From contig JAIXOU010000064.1 in assembly GCA_027486585.1 (NCBI GenBank), positions 1-64,000 on the forward strand: a stretch of DNA of 64,000 bases. The letters are read 5' to 3'. A program made the position numbers and the translations under genes. Below are positions 1-8,973 of the stretch, one piece after another. Positions within the stretch are counted from its first letter, which is position 1. Each line of letters begins with the position of its first letter. Under the pieces are notes generated by a model. The model ran no database searches. It saw only the letters and a program-made list of their open reading frames with translations, and was not told the DNA's origin. The DNA comes from Verrucomicrobiaceae bacterium. GTDB taxonomy: Bacteria; Verrucomicrobiota; Verrucomicrobiia; Verrucomicrobiales; Verrucomicrobiaceae.

Positions 1-200
1 CAAGAGCAGCCCGGTCAAAGGCTCCATCCGCAGCAAGCGCAAGCGCTGCTGCCTCGACCCCGCCTTCAGGACCGAAGCCACCCAACACATTTTCCATGGT
101 TTTGGTGCGTAAGCCCTGCGTTAGATCGAGGAAGGACGTTTTTTCCCTCGCCTTCGCCCTGAGATGGTTTTTAATCAGGACGATCAAACCTGCTTAACTC

Positions 201-590
201 ATGAACGATTCTGCCCCACTCCCTGACATCGGCTTTTCCAGCGCACCTTCTGTCGATCCTTTTCAGACTGCGAAAGCTAGCGCGCTAAGGGCAGCTGAGG
301 AGCTACGCCATACGGCAGCTCAAAAGGCCAGTGAACTCCGTGGCGCGGCTGAGGCGCGGGCGCAGCAAATCAAGAGTGTGGCTGAACAAAAGGCCGCCGA
401 ACTGAAGTCTGGCTTCCAGGACAAGGCGGATGATTTCAAAGTCTATGCGGACGATGCCCTGGGGCAGGCCAAAGAGCAGTATGAGAAGTTTATGGGTGAG
501 GCTGAGACCATGGCACGCGAAAAACCACGTCAGGCTCTGCTGACGGCTTTTGGCGTGGGTTTGTTCGTCGGGCTGCTTCTGCGTCGCTAG
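201..590 (+). CDS. Ala-rich amphipathic protein with C-terminal membrane anchor (DUF883/ElaB-like)
   Basis: Coiled Ala/Glu/Lys-rich body ending in REKPRQALLTAFGVGLFVGLLLRR, typical of DUF883-like proteins. Confidence 0.6.
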   Translation: MNDSAPLPDIGFSSAPSVDPFQTAKASALRAAEELRHTAAQKASELRGAAEARAQQIKSVAEQKAAELKSGFQDKADDFKVYADDALGQAKEQYEKFMGEAETMAREKPRQALLTAFGVGLFVGLLLRR

Positions 591-644
591 TTTCTTGTTG
601 GGTCAAGTGGTTCACCTCTCAAGCCCCTTTAATTCATCGCACTC

Positions 645-1028
645 ATGGAAACGGAAGTCTCCCGGCTCAAGGCCCTGCTCCGCGCTTTGGCACTCTATGC
701 CGAAGCACGAGGTCGGCTTCTGCAGATCGAGACTCAGGAAGCAGGTGTCAAATTCAGCAGCATTCTGGTGCTGGCGGCCGTTTTGTCAGGCTTTCTGCTT
801 TGTGGATGGCTGATGGCGGTGCCTGCGGTGATCTGGATGATTGCTCAGAGTCAGGGCTGGCCCTGGCATCTGGTGGCGCTGAGTGTGGCTGGGCTACATT
901 TGTTTTTGGCGTTTATCGCCCTTCTCATGCTGCTTTCTCGGCTGCGCCGACTGAAGGTATTTGAGGAGACCTTCAATCAATTTCAACGTGATCGCGAATG
1001 GCTGAGCGGAACTCCACCCACAAACTGA
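645..1028 (+). CDS. Phage holin superfamily III-like small membrane protein
   Basis: N-terminal amphipathic helix then two hydrophobic segments; follows the DUF883-like gene. Confidence 0.5.
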   Translation: METEVSRLKALLRALALYAEARGRLLQIETQEAGVKFSSILVLAAVLSGFLLCGWLMAVPAVIWMIAQSQGWPWHLVALSVAGLHLFLAFIALLMLLSRLRRLKVFEETFNQFQRDREWLSGTPPTN

Positions 1029-1423
1029 CGTCCAAGCAATTGGCGCTTAAAGACTTGGACGACGCTAGATCGCTCCTGGGTGTGCACGTGCACCTGGCTA
1101 GCGAGGCCTGGAACCCGAGGACGCTGGTCCAGCAGTCCATGCAAAAGCATCTCTGGGCCTGGATCTCAGCGGCTGGGATCGGCGGGCTGATCCTCTGGCG
1201 AGCGCTGCTGCCTTCACCTCACCGTAAGATTGGGCGTGACATCTCTGACGCTTCCGCTAAAAAAAGTGGGCTTATTGCGCTTTTAATGCAGCCCATGCTC
1301 GGCATGGCGCGGCAGGCGGCGTTGAAATACGGCTCTAGTTTCCTCCAAACCTACCTGCAAAACCATCTCTCCCGGCACGAGGGTCCACCCACCCCCGTGC
1401 GTGAACCTACCTCTCATGTCTGA
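998..1423 (+). CDS. Hypothetical small membrane-associated protein
   Basis: ORF overlapping neighbours in an operon-like run; one TM segment. Confidence 0.45.
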   Translation: MAERNSTHKLTSKQLALKDLDDARSLLGVHVHLASEAWNPRTLVQQSMQKHLWAWISAAGIGGLILWRALLPSPHRKIGRDISDASAKKSGLIALLMQPMLGMARQAALKYGSSFLQTYLQNHLSRHEGPPTPVREPTSHV

Positions 1424-2516
1424 AGAAGCTGCCCCCCAAGATATCGTGCCCGTGCTGGGCTCCGTCGATGATTACCTGCGCTTTTGCGCTCAGTATGACG
1501 CCTCTGATTTACACCTTGCTACTGGCAGTCAGCCTGTCTGGCGCCGCTTCGGGAATCTAGGGCCCATTTGGAACAATGCGGCGGTTCTGACGCCTGATGA
1601 TACCCGCCGACTGGCCCATGCATTCCTAGATGAAGCGCAGATCAAGCGCCTGGAAGAGCGTGGTGACGTGGACTTTGCTTACTCACCCGACTTTGGCCGC
1701 TTCCGTGCGTCGGTAGTCCGCCAGCGTCTGGGCATTGACATCACTTTCCGTATCATCAGTACCCATACGCGTTCCATTGATGAGCTGAACTTACCTGAAA
1801 TGGTGCGTACGCTGATCCGCTATCAAAACGGACTCGTCCTTGTCACTGGGCCTGTGGGTTGTGGAAAGTCCACCACATTGGCAGCACTGGTGGATCAGAT
1901 TAACAAAGAGCGTGAAGATCACATCATCACGCTGGAGGAGCCGATTGAGTACGTGCTGACGCCTAAAAGTTGCCACATCAATCAGCGTGAAGTCGGTACC
2001 CATACAGCGTCCTTTGCGGCGGCTCTGCGTGGTGCTCTCCGTGAAGATCCAGACATCATCATGGTCGGTGAAATGCGTGACCTTGAAACCATCTCTCTGG
2101 CCATCACGGCGGCTGAAACGGGTCACTTAGTTTTGGGAACTCTGCACACCGGAAACTCGGCGAGAACGCTCGATCGTGTGCTGGACGTGTTCCCGCCAGA
2201 TCAGCGCGATCAGATTCGCATCATGGTTTCTGAGTCCCTGCGCGGCATCATCTCTCAGCAGCTCATCCCGAAAACGGATGGCAATGGCCGTGTGATGGCG
2301 CTGGAGCTTCTCGTGAACACGCCTGCTGTGGCAGCCTGTATTCGTGATGGCAAAACCTTCATGTTAAACGGTGTCATGCAGACCGGTAAAAATGTCGGCA
2401 TGATCACCATGGATGACTCTCTGCGCGCTCTTTATACCAAGGGCGATATCAGCCGCGAGGAATGTGAGTCCCGAGCCGAGGACAAACAGCAGATGAAACT
2501 CTTCTTCAAGAGCTAG
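1401..2516 (+). CDS. PilT/PilU-like type IV pilus retraction ATPase
   Basis: Walker A GPVGCGKSTT, DPDIIMVGEMRDLETISLAITAAETGHLVLGTLHT. Confidence 0.9.
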   Translation: MNLPLMSEEAAPQDIVPVLGSVDDYLRFCAQYDASDLHLATGSQPVWRRFGNLGPIWNNAAVLTPDDTRRLAHAFLDEAQIKRLEERGDVDFAYSPDFGRFRASVVRQRLGIDITFRIISTHTRSIDELNLPEMVRTLIRYQNGLVLVTGPVGCGKSTTLAALVDQINKEREDHIITLEEPIEYVLTPKSCHINQREVGTHTASFAAALRGALREDPDIIMVGEMRDLETISLAITAAETGHLVLGTLHTGNSARTLDRVLDVFPPDQRDQIRIMVSESLRGIISQQLIPKTDGNGRVMALELLVNTPAVAACIRDGKTFMLNGVMQTGKNVGMITMDDSLRALYTKGDISREECESRAEDKQQMKLFFKS

Positions 2517-2577
2517 CCCATAGTGGCCCCAGCCCTGCCTTCATCCTTTCTTTTTCACCCTTTTTCCTTTTCCCTCC

Positions 2578-3684
2578 ATGCCAGTCATTGATCAATTGTT
2601 TCACACGCTCATTGAAATGGGCGGCTCCGACCTTCATCTCAGCGAAGGCCAACCTCCGAAAGTGCGCGTGCACGGCGGTATTCACCCCATCGGCCAGGAC
2701 ATCCTCACGCGTGAGACGATGGGCACGATGATGCAGGAAATCTGCACACCAAATAGCTGGCAGCGTTACCTTGAAAAAGGTGACCTCGACTTTGCTTATG
2801 AGATGGACTCTGACCACCGTTTCCGCTGCAACTACCTGAAGCAGCAGCACGGTTACGCCTGCGTTTTCCGTATCATTCCCACCAAGATTGCTAGTTTAGA
2901 GCAGCTCGGCATTCCTGCCGTGGTCAAAGAATTCGGCCATCTGCGCAGCGGACTCGTTCTGGTGACAGGGCCGACCGGTTCAGGGAAGTCCACGACTCTG
3001 GCTGCCTTGCTGGATTACATCAATACCAACTTCAGCCGTCACATCATCACGGTCGAGGAGCCGATCGAGTTCGTGCATCGCAATAAGAAAAGCATCATTA
3101 CCCAGCGTGAGGTGCCCATCCAGACACCGACCTTCGCCGATGGTCTGCGCGCAGCGCTTCGTCAGGACGCCGACATTGTTCTGGTCGGGGAAATGCGTGA
3201 CCTTGAGACGATCTCATTGGCTCTGACCGCTGCGGAAACGGGCCTGCTCGTGTTCGGTACTTTGCATACCAACAATGCGCGTAAAACCGTGGACCGTATC
3301 ATTGACGTTTTCCCAGCCGATCAACAGAGCCAGGTGCGCACCATGCTTGCGGCTTCGCTCAAAGGCGTGGTGGCTCAGTTGCTCATGAAGAAGGCGGATG
3401 GCAAAGGCCGTGCGGCGGTGAATGAGATCCTCGTGGCCACGCCGGCTGTGGCTTCAATCATCCGTGAAGGTGCTACCCAGAAGCTCTACGACGTTATCAT
3501 TGGTGGTAAGGCTCAAGGCATGCAGTTCATGGATGAAGCCATCTGGCAGAAACTCCGTGACGGTTACATCACTCCGATGGAAGCCTACATGAAGTCCATC
3601 GACAAAGCCCGCTTCAAAGCCTTCCTTCCGCCTGAGGAGCAGGCCCTGGCCAATGCGGGTGGAGGCGAAGAAAAGAAGAAGTAG
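2578..3684 (+). CDS. pilT: Type IV pilus twitching motility protein PilT
   Basis: GPTGSGKSTTLAALLDYIN, EEPIEFVH, VGEMRDLETISLALTAAETGLLVFGTLHTNNA. Confidence 0.9.
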   Translation: MPVIDQLFHTLIEMGGSDLHLSEGQPPKVRVHGGIHPIGQDILTRETMGTMMQEICTPNSWQRYLEKGDLDFAYEMDSDHRFRCNYLKQQHGYACVFRIIPTKIASLEQLGIPAVVKEFGHLRSGLVLVTGPTGSGKSTTLAALLDYINTNFSRHIITVEEPIEFVHRNKKSIITQREVPIQTPTFADGLRAALRQDADIVLVGEMRDLETISLALTAAETGLLVFGTLHTNNARKTVDRIIDVFPADQQSQVRTMLAASLKGVVAQLLMKKADGKGRAAVNEILVATPAVASIIREGATQKLYDVIIGGKAQGMQFMDEAIWQKLRDGYITPMEAYMKSIDKARFKAFLPPEEQALANAGGGEEKKK

Positions 3685-3700
3685 CGAGTGTCGAAGCAGG

Positions 3701-3854
3701 AATGACGAATGACGAAATACCCAATGACGAAATAATGACGAAGGTCTAATGACGAAAACGGTCAGCCGATCTGACTGGAATAGTCATGCGCAGCTTCTTT
3801 AGGTATTCGGATTTTGGGCATTATTTCGTCATTCGGACTTTGTCATTCGTCATT
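3701..3854. repeat. Intergenic TGACGAA/TTCGTCA repeat cluster with inverted arms
   Basis: AATGACGAAATAATG (3723-3737) is a perfect inverse complement of CATTATTTCGTCATT (3819-3833); AATGACGAATGAC (3701-3713) of GTCATTCGTCATT (3842-3854). Confidence 0.85.
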
Positions 3855-3862
3855 TTCCTCCC

Positions 3863-5602
3863 ATGACTTCTTTCGCTGCCATCCAACTCCTAGCCACCGC
3901 GCATCGGCGGATGCTGTGGCATCGTGTGGAGGAGATGCTGGAAAAGAATCGACTGCTGGTGGCCACGATTGCTGGGTTTTTAGGGCTCTACTGTGTGGCA
4001 GCTTATGTGCTGGTTTCGCGTGGGCTCGAGTTCATCAGCAAGACGCCTTTGTTTGGCCCACTGCTGACAGAGCGGTTGGTCTATGTGCTGTTCTTTTTCT
4101 TTTTCGTGATGCTGATCATCTCGAACGCCACGATCACCGGAATGGGACTGTTTCGGCGAAAGGACATGGAGTGGCAGGTCGCTCTGCCTTTGCCTTTTCG
4201 CAGTCTCGTTGTTTGGAAGACGCTCGAAGGCATGGCCTTGGCGAGCTGGGGACTCTTGCTGCTCAGTGCGCCGATACTCCTGGCTCTGGGGCAGCTTTAT
4301 CATGGTGGGCTGAGCTTTTATCTTTTCAGCATTCCGGCGCTGCTTTGTCTCGTGACGATTGCTGCTAATTTTTCGACTTGGATGCTTCTGCTGCTTGTGC
4401 GTTATGCCCAGCGCTGGTGGTGGCGACCTTTGGCTGTGATCGCTGCGCTGATTTTGGCTTCCGGCCTCATCCGCTTATGGTCAGTCACGCCAGATGCCAT
4501 CTCTGGTACCGATTTGGTGGCTAATTTACAGGAAGTTCTGAAGCATACCGAAATCTGCATGCATCCGCTCATGCCCAGTTCATGGGTCGCTGAGGTGCTC
4601 TTTGCCGGTGGCAAGGGCCTGGATGGGCAGGCTGGTTTTTATCTACTGACTTTGTTGGCCAACGCTCTTTTTGCTCTGGTTGTCACCGTTCGGCTTGGTG
4701 CGGCCATGTTTTATCCAGCCTGGAATCGGGTCATGTCTGCCGTGCCGATGATGCAGGTGCAGGCCAGCGAAAAAGCCTGGTTCAGGCAACCGCAGGATGA
4801 GCGGAAAGGGCAGGCTTGGCGCTGGCTGCTGCGCTTAGACAGGGCTTCTCATGCAGTTCTGATCAAAGATGTGCGCACCTTTTTGCGTGAGCCGACTCAG
4901 TGGGGCCAATGTTTGCTGATCTTTGGCCTGCTGCTGATGTACACCTCTAATCTGAGGCGTTTGGGCTATGACCTGCAAAATCCCTTTTGGACACTGGTCA
5001 TCAGTCATCTCAATCTGCTGGTCTGCTGTTTGGCTCTTTCAACTCTGACAACGCGATTTGTTTTTCCTCAATTCAGCATGGAAGGACAGAGATTATGGAT
5101 ACTGGGCCTGTCTCCACTTCCTTTGGTGAAGGTGCTCAGTCTCAAAATGCGGCTGATTGCTGGTGTCCTAGCCCTGTTGACGACTTTGCTTGTGGTGATG
5201 TCGAGCTTGTCACTGGAGTTGCCCTTGTCACGTGCCGCCTTCTTTTGTGCCGCGGTGATCATGATGAGTTATGGCCTGACGGCCCTAGCTTTGGCGCTGG
5301 GCGCACTTTTACCCAACTTTCGTGAGCCCAATCCAGCACGCGTGATCTCTGGCTTTGGCGGCACTCTTTGCCTCATTGGTAGCTTCCTCTTCATCCTAGG
5401 AAGCTCAGCGGCTCTGGCTCTGCCGGATGCGGTAGCTTGGCGCGCGAATTTGCAAAAAATACCACTCCAACCCTCTGAGCTATGGCTTGGCCAAGTGGCT
5501 TCATTGGCTTTTGTCGCTCTGCTAACTCTGGTTTTTGGAGGAATTCCGTGGGTAATGGCAAAAAAGAAGACGAAAAATCTGGATTATTTAAAAGAACTGT
5601 AA
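3863..5602 (+). CDS. Multi-pass membrane protein, ABC exporter permease-like
   Basis: 579 aa with many hydrophobic segments and the layout of ABC-2-like exporters; no ATPase gene adjacent. Confidence 0.5.
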   Translation: MTSFAAIQLLATAHRRMLWHRVEEMLEKNRLLVATIAGFLGLYCVAAYVLVSRGLEFISKTPLFGPLLTERLVYVLFFFFFVMLIISNATITGMGLFRRKDMEWQVALPLPFRSLVVWKTLEGMALASWGLLLLSAPILLALGQLYHGGLSFYLFSIPALLCLVTIAANFSTWMLLLLVRYAQRWWWRPLAVIAALILASGLIRLWSVTPDAISGTDLVANLQEVLKHTEICMHPLMPSSWVAEVLFAGGKGLDGQAGFYLLTLLANALFALVVTVRLGAAMFYPAWNRVMSAVPMMQVQASEKAWFRQPQDERKGQAWRWLLRLDRASHAVLIKDVRTFLREPTQWGQCLLIFGLLLMYTSNLRRLGYDLQNPFWTLVISHLNLLVCCLALSTLTTRFVFPQFSMEGQRLWILGLSPLPLVKVLSLKMRLIAGVLALLTTLLVVMSSLSLELPLSRAAFFCAAVIMMSYGLTALALALGALLPNFREPNPARVISGFGGTLCLIGSFLFILGSSAALALPDAVAWRANLQKIPLQPSELWLGQVASLAFVALLTLVFGGIPWVMAKKKTKNLDYLKEL

Positions 5603-5636
5603 TATCTCTATCGTTGAACTAATATTCACGATAGCT

Positions 5637-6344
5637 ATGGCCCGTAAAACTCCCGCAACTGTTACAACCGCCGCCACCGCAGAAGACAATGTCCTCCGCT
5701 TTGATGACGCTCCTGAATTTAATGTCGGCTATGAGGAGGAAGCTCCCATGGAAGACATGGACCAGCAAGTCCGCGAGGCCCAGCACCGCCTGGCTGCCCT
5801 TCGCGCTCAGCAGGAAGAAGTGGAGCGCCAGAAGCTGATTCTAGAAAACCTGCGCCAAAAGCAGGATCGTTTTGTTTCCGGTAAAAAAGAAATCACCGAA
5901 AAGCTGGATCGTGGCCTGCGCTCCATCTCCGATGATTTGGAGGATGCTCGTCGCCGTGTGGAAGATCTGGTGATCACTCAGCAAGATTTTCAGGAACGTC
6001 TGGATGCTCTGAAAACTTTCCTGCCTGAGCGCTGGCAGCGCAGTCAGCTTGATCATGAGCTGGACCGCGCCCTCTGCTCACTGGATGAGGCCGAGACTAG
6101 CTACGAAAAAGGCGTGCGTCGTCTCATGGCCCATCGCCCAGCCGAAGCCGCGCAATCGCAAAATCACACCCAGCCGCAGACGGCTGCTGAAGCCGAGCAG
6201 GAAGAGGTAGCTGAAGCTGGTGCCGCCCTGTTTGCCTCGACCAAAGACGATCTCATGACCTGGGTGCGTCGTGGCTTTGCCTTCAATGCCGGGCTCATTG
6301 CCACCCTGATCGTAGTGCTCATTCTCGCCCGCTTAATGTTCTGA
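5637..6344 (+). CDS. Coiled-coil protein with C-terminal TM helix
   Basis: Long Glu/Gln/Arg coiled coil then FNAGLIATLIVVLILARLMF. Confidence 0.55.
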   Translation: MARKTPATVTTAATAEDNVLRFDDAPEFNVGYEEEAPMEDMDQQVREAQHRLAALRAQQEEVERQKLILENLRQKQDRFVSGKKEITEKLDRGLRSISDDLEDARRRVEDLVITQQDFQERLDALKTFLPERWQRSQLDHELDRALCSLDEAETSYEKGVRRLMAHRPAEAAQSQNHTQPQTAAEAEQEEVAEAGAALFASTKDDLMTWVRRGFAFNAGLIATLIVVLILARLMF

Positions 6345-6368
6345 AACCCCTGATCGGAAGCTCCCGCT

Positions 6369-6749
6369 ATGAACAACAAGAAAGTCCGCTCCACACGTCC
6401 ACGCTATGCTTCAGAATTGACCAAGCCTCTTGGCTCGCCCAAGCCGGCGCAGATTCGTCAGCTTCAGAAATCATCTCTTGAGCTGAAAGAAGAGATCTAT
6501 CGTCTCGAATGCACCATCGCGGCTGCACCGGCCGCCATGCGCCGCCACCGATTGGCCACCATGGACACGCTGCCAGCACCTGAGCGCGCTTTTTCTCCAA
6601 GACGCCGCCAAAATGCTCGACTCCCGCTCCAGCAGCAGCGCCTTCAGCGGAATCGCCGACTGGGTGTGCTGATTGAGCTTGTGATCGTCTTCACCACCTT
6701 GGCTGCGGCCTTAGGGTGGATGAATCAGTGGTTCCATTGGTGGAATTAA
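6369..6749 (+). CDS. Hypothetical basic protein with C-terminal TM helix
   Basis: ORF directly downstream of 5637..6344, same strand, TM near C-terminus. Confidence 0.5.
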   Translation: MNNKKVRSTRPRYASELTKPLGSPKPAQIRQLQKSSLELKEEIYRLECTIAAAPAAMRRHRLATMDTLPAPERAFSPRRRQNARLPLQQQRLQRNRRLGVLIELVIVFTTLAAALGWMNQWFHWWN

Positions 6750-6772
6750 TTTAGCGCTCCTTTTTACATTTG

Positions 6773-6805
6773 CGGCCAAGACGAACGTCTCGTCTTGGCC
6801 GTTTT
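6773..6805 (+). terminator. Rho-independent terminator
   Basis: CGGCCAAGACGA-ACGTC-TCGTCTTGGCCG-TTTT, perfect 12-bp stem. Confidence 0.85.
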
Positions 6806-6898
6806 GCTATCATTCTCGTTTGTCATACAGCAGGCCACTCTTGTCATTCGTCATAGACCCGCTAAGACTCTGGGCTGCCGTGGCGTCTTAGCCATGCT

Positions 6899-8056
6899 AT
6901 GCTATCTGATCCCTACCTTCACATGACCGCCGCAACTGCCACGATCCCTATTGAACATACCGAAGAAATCAACTCGCGCATTCTAGCCGTGAGTGAAGAC
7001 CGCGTGAAGGGCTTTCATGAGAAACCATTCCAATTCATCGCTGAAGAAAGTGGACTGCCGCTGGAGACCGTGGTGGAGCGCATCCGGGCCATGTTGGCTG
7101 GTGGTGTGATCCGCCGGGTACGTCAGACCTTGCTGGCCAATAAGCTGGCGGAAGGTGCACTGGTGGCCTGGAAGGTGCCGAATGACAAGCTGGATGCGGC
7201 TTTTGAATTCATGTTCAAAGAAGACCCGTTCAGTGGACATGTCGTGCTGCGTTCCACAGACCGTGAGGTCAGTGGCAGTGATTATCGTCTCTGGACGACG
7301 CTAAAGGTGCCGCAGGATAAAAACATGTCCGAACACGCCGACGTGCTGAAACGTCTCACCGGAGCGGAAGAATATCTCCTGATGCCAGCCCATGGTATCT
7401 TTGCCCTCGGAGTCGGCCACGTGCGGCGGAAGACGATGGAGCCCGGGGACAAATACGATGAGCCAGCAAAGATGATGACCACGAACATCGCTGACCTCAA
7501 TGAAGAGGAGTGGAATGTGCTGCTGCATCTCAAAGGTGAGCTGAGTGAAGAAGAGATCGGTCCGGAGCCATGGGCTGGCCGTGCAGCCGCTGCGGGCACG
7601 AGTTTGGAGCGTTTTTGTGAAGTGGCTAAGGGGCTGGATGCTAAGGGCGTGATCGGACGTCTCTCCACCTTCTTAGAGCACGTGAAGCCTAGCCAAACCG
7701 GTGTGCGTGTGACACGATTCAACGGTCTGTTCCATTGGAAAGTCCCTGCTGGAATGCAGGAGCGTGCTGGGGGTGAAGTCGGCCGGCATCCGATCATGAC
7801 GCACGCGTATTGGCGTGAAGGCGGCCCGCGCTTTGGCAATGTGAACATCATGGGCGTGGTCCATGGCACCGACAAAGATCTGATCATGCAGCATAAGGCC
7901 GCCATTGATCGTCATCTCGAAAGTGTCGGCATTCCTGTGGAATACACCAATGTCTTCTGGGGTGGCCGCAGTGAGATCAAGCCAAGTGAGATTAGCCCGA
8001 TTATCTTCAAAGAATGGCATGCCAAGTGGGCAAACGTGGCTGGGCCGGTGATCTAA
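6899..8056 (+). CDS. Lrp/AsnC-like protein related to siroheme decarboxylases (AhbA/B, NirD/L/G/H class)
   Basis: HTH-like GLPLETVVERIRAMLAGGVIRRVRQTL and FNGLFHWKV...HPIMTHAYWREGGPRFGNVNIMGVVHG resembling the siroheme decarboxylase C-terminal signature; real start may be 6923. Confidence 0.6.
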   Translation: MLSDPYLHMTAATATIPIEHTEEINSRILAVSEDRVKGFHEKPFQFIAEESGLPLETVVERIRAMLAGGVIRRVRQTLLANKLAEGALVAWKVPNDKLDAAFEFMFKEDPFSGHVVLRSTDREVSGSDYRLWTTLKVPQDKNMSEHADVLKRLTGAEEYLLMPAHGIFALGVGHVRRKTMEPGDKYDEPAKMMTTNIADLNEEEWNVLLHLKGELSEEEIGPEPWAGRAAAAGTSLERFCEVAKGLDAKGVIGRLSTFLEHVKPSQTGVRVTRFNGLFHWKVPAGMQERAGGEVGRHPIMTHAYWREGGPRFGNVNIMGVVHGTDKDLIMQHKAAIDRHLESVGIPVEYTNVFWGGRSEIKPSEISPIIFKEWHAKWANVAGPVI

Positions 8057-8066
8057 GGATCTAGGC

Positions 8067-8963
8067 TCAATCTCGTTCGGGAAGTACATCAACGGCGACC
8101 TGGAGACTCTGTTCTCCGGCGCCAATGCTGACGCCGCGCAGGGGACTGACGTCGCTAAAATCACGGCCCCAAGCAACTGTGACGTGTCGATCTGACGGCA
8201 AGATGTTGTTTGTCGGATCGGCATCCATCCAGCCGATGGTTTCTCCGCAAAAAGCAGACACCCAGGCGTGTGAGGCATCTGCACCGACCAGTTTTACCTG
8301 TCCTGGAGGCGGCAGAGTCTCCAGATAACCGCTGACATAACGCGCAGGCAGTCCCAGGCTGCGTAAGCAAGCGATCATGACCTGAGCGAAGTCCTGGCAG
8401 ACGCCGCGTTTCTTTTTCAGCACTTCTTCGACCGGCGTGGCAAAGTCGGTGGCCGTAGGATCAAAGAGAAAGTCCTCATTGATGCGGCGATTCAGATCAC
8501 AGACAGCTTCAAGAATCGGGCGTTTAGCAGGGAAAGAAGCGCGGGCATAGTCAGCAAAGATGCTGCCTGTGGGAATCAGCGTGGAGGCAAAGGCCAGCTC
8601 TCCTGCCATGCTGGAGGTGCTAAAGCGATCACCACGGCAAGCGTCCCGCACACTTTCCCAGCTAGGCGTGGTGGATGGGTCAATGGGCTCGCTTGGTTCG
8701 ACCTCAATGAGACTGCGGGCGATGACTTCGAGCTTTTGATGCGAGCCTTCGATTTCAAAATAGACGCAGGCGTTTCCAAAATAGTCGGCACGCTCAGCAC
8801 GGCGCACGGGCTCCGGTTTGATGGTGAGTTCATGCCAGGGGCACTCTTGAAACGGCAGTGCTCGGGGCTCTAAACGCGCGGTGTAATGACAGACCGTGAC
8901 AGGGCTCTCATACGTGTAGGTAGTGCGGTGGATGATGTTATAGCGCACGGTCGATCGGGGCAA
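8067..8963 (-). CDS. Transglutaminase-like family protein
   Basis: RGVCQDFAQVMIACLRSLGLPARYVSGYL, DASHAWVSAFCGE, MDADPTN (Cys-His-Asp triad). Confidence 0.9.
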   Translation of the reverse strand: MPRSTVRYNIIHRTTYTYESPVTVCHYTARLEPRALPFQECPWHELTIKPEPVRRAERADYFGNACVYFEIEGSHQKLEVIARSLIEVEPSEPIDPSTTPSWESVRDACRGDRFSTSSMAGELAFASTLIPTGSIFADYARASFPAKRPILEAVCDLNRRINEDFLFDPTATDFATPVEEVLKKKRGVCQDFAQVMIACLRSLGLPARYVSGYLETLPPPGQVKLVGADASHAWVSAFCGETIGWMDADPTNNILPSDRHVTVAWGRDFSDVSPLRGVSIGAGEQSLQVAVDVLPERD

Positions 8964-8973
8964 ATGATAGGGC

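Noticed and set aside
2-112. Possible 3' end of a CDS (..KSSPVKGSIRSKRKRCCLDPAFRTEATQHIFHGFGA*)
   Set aside because: Too short and no recognisable domain; cannot support a product call
3814-4368. ORF 3814..4368 +
   Set aside because: Out of frame with the membrane protein at 3863..5602, which has clear TM character
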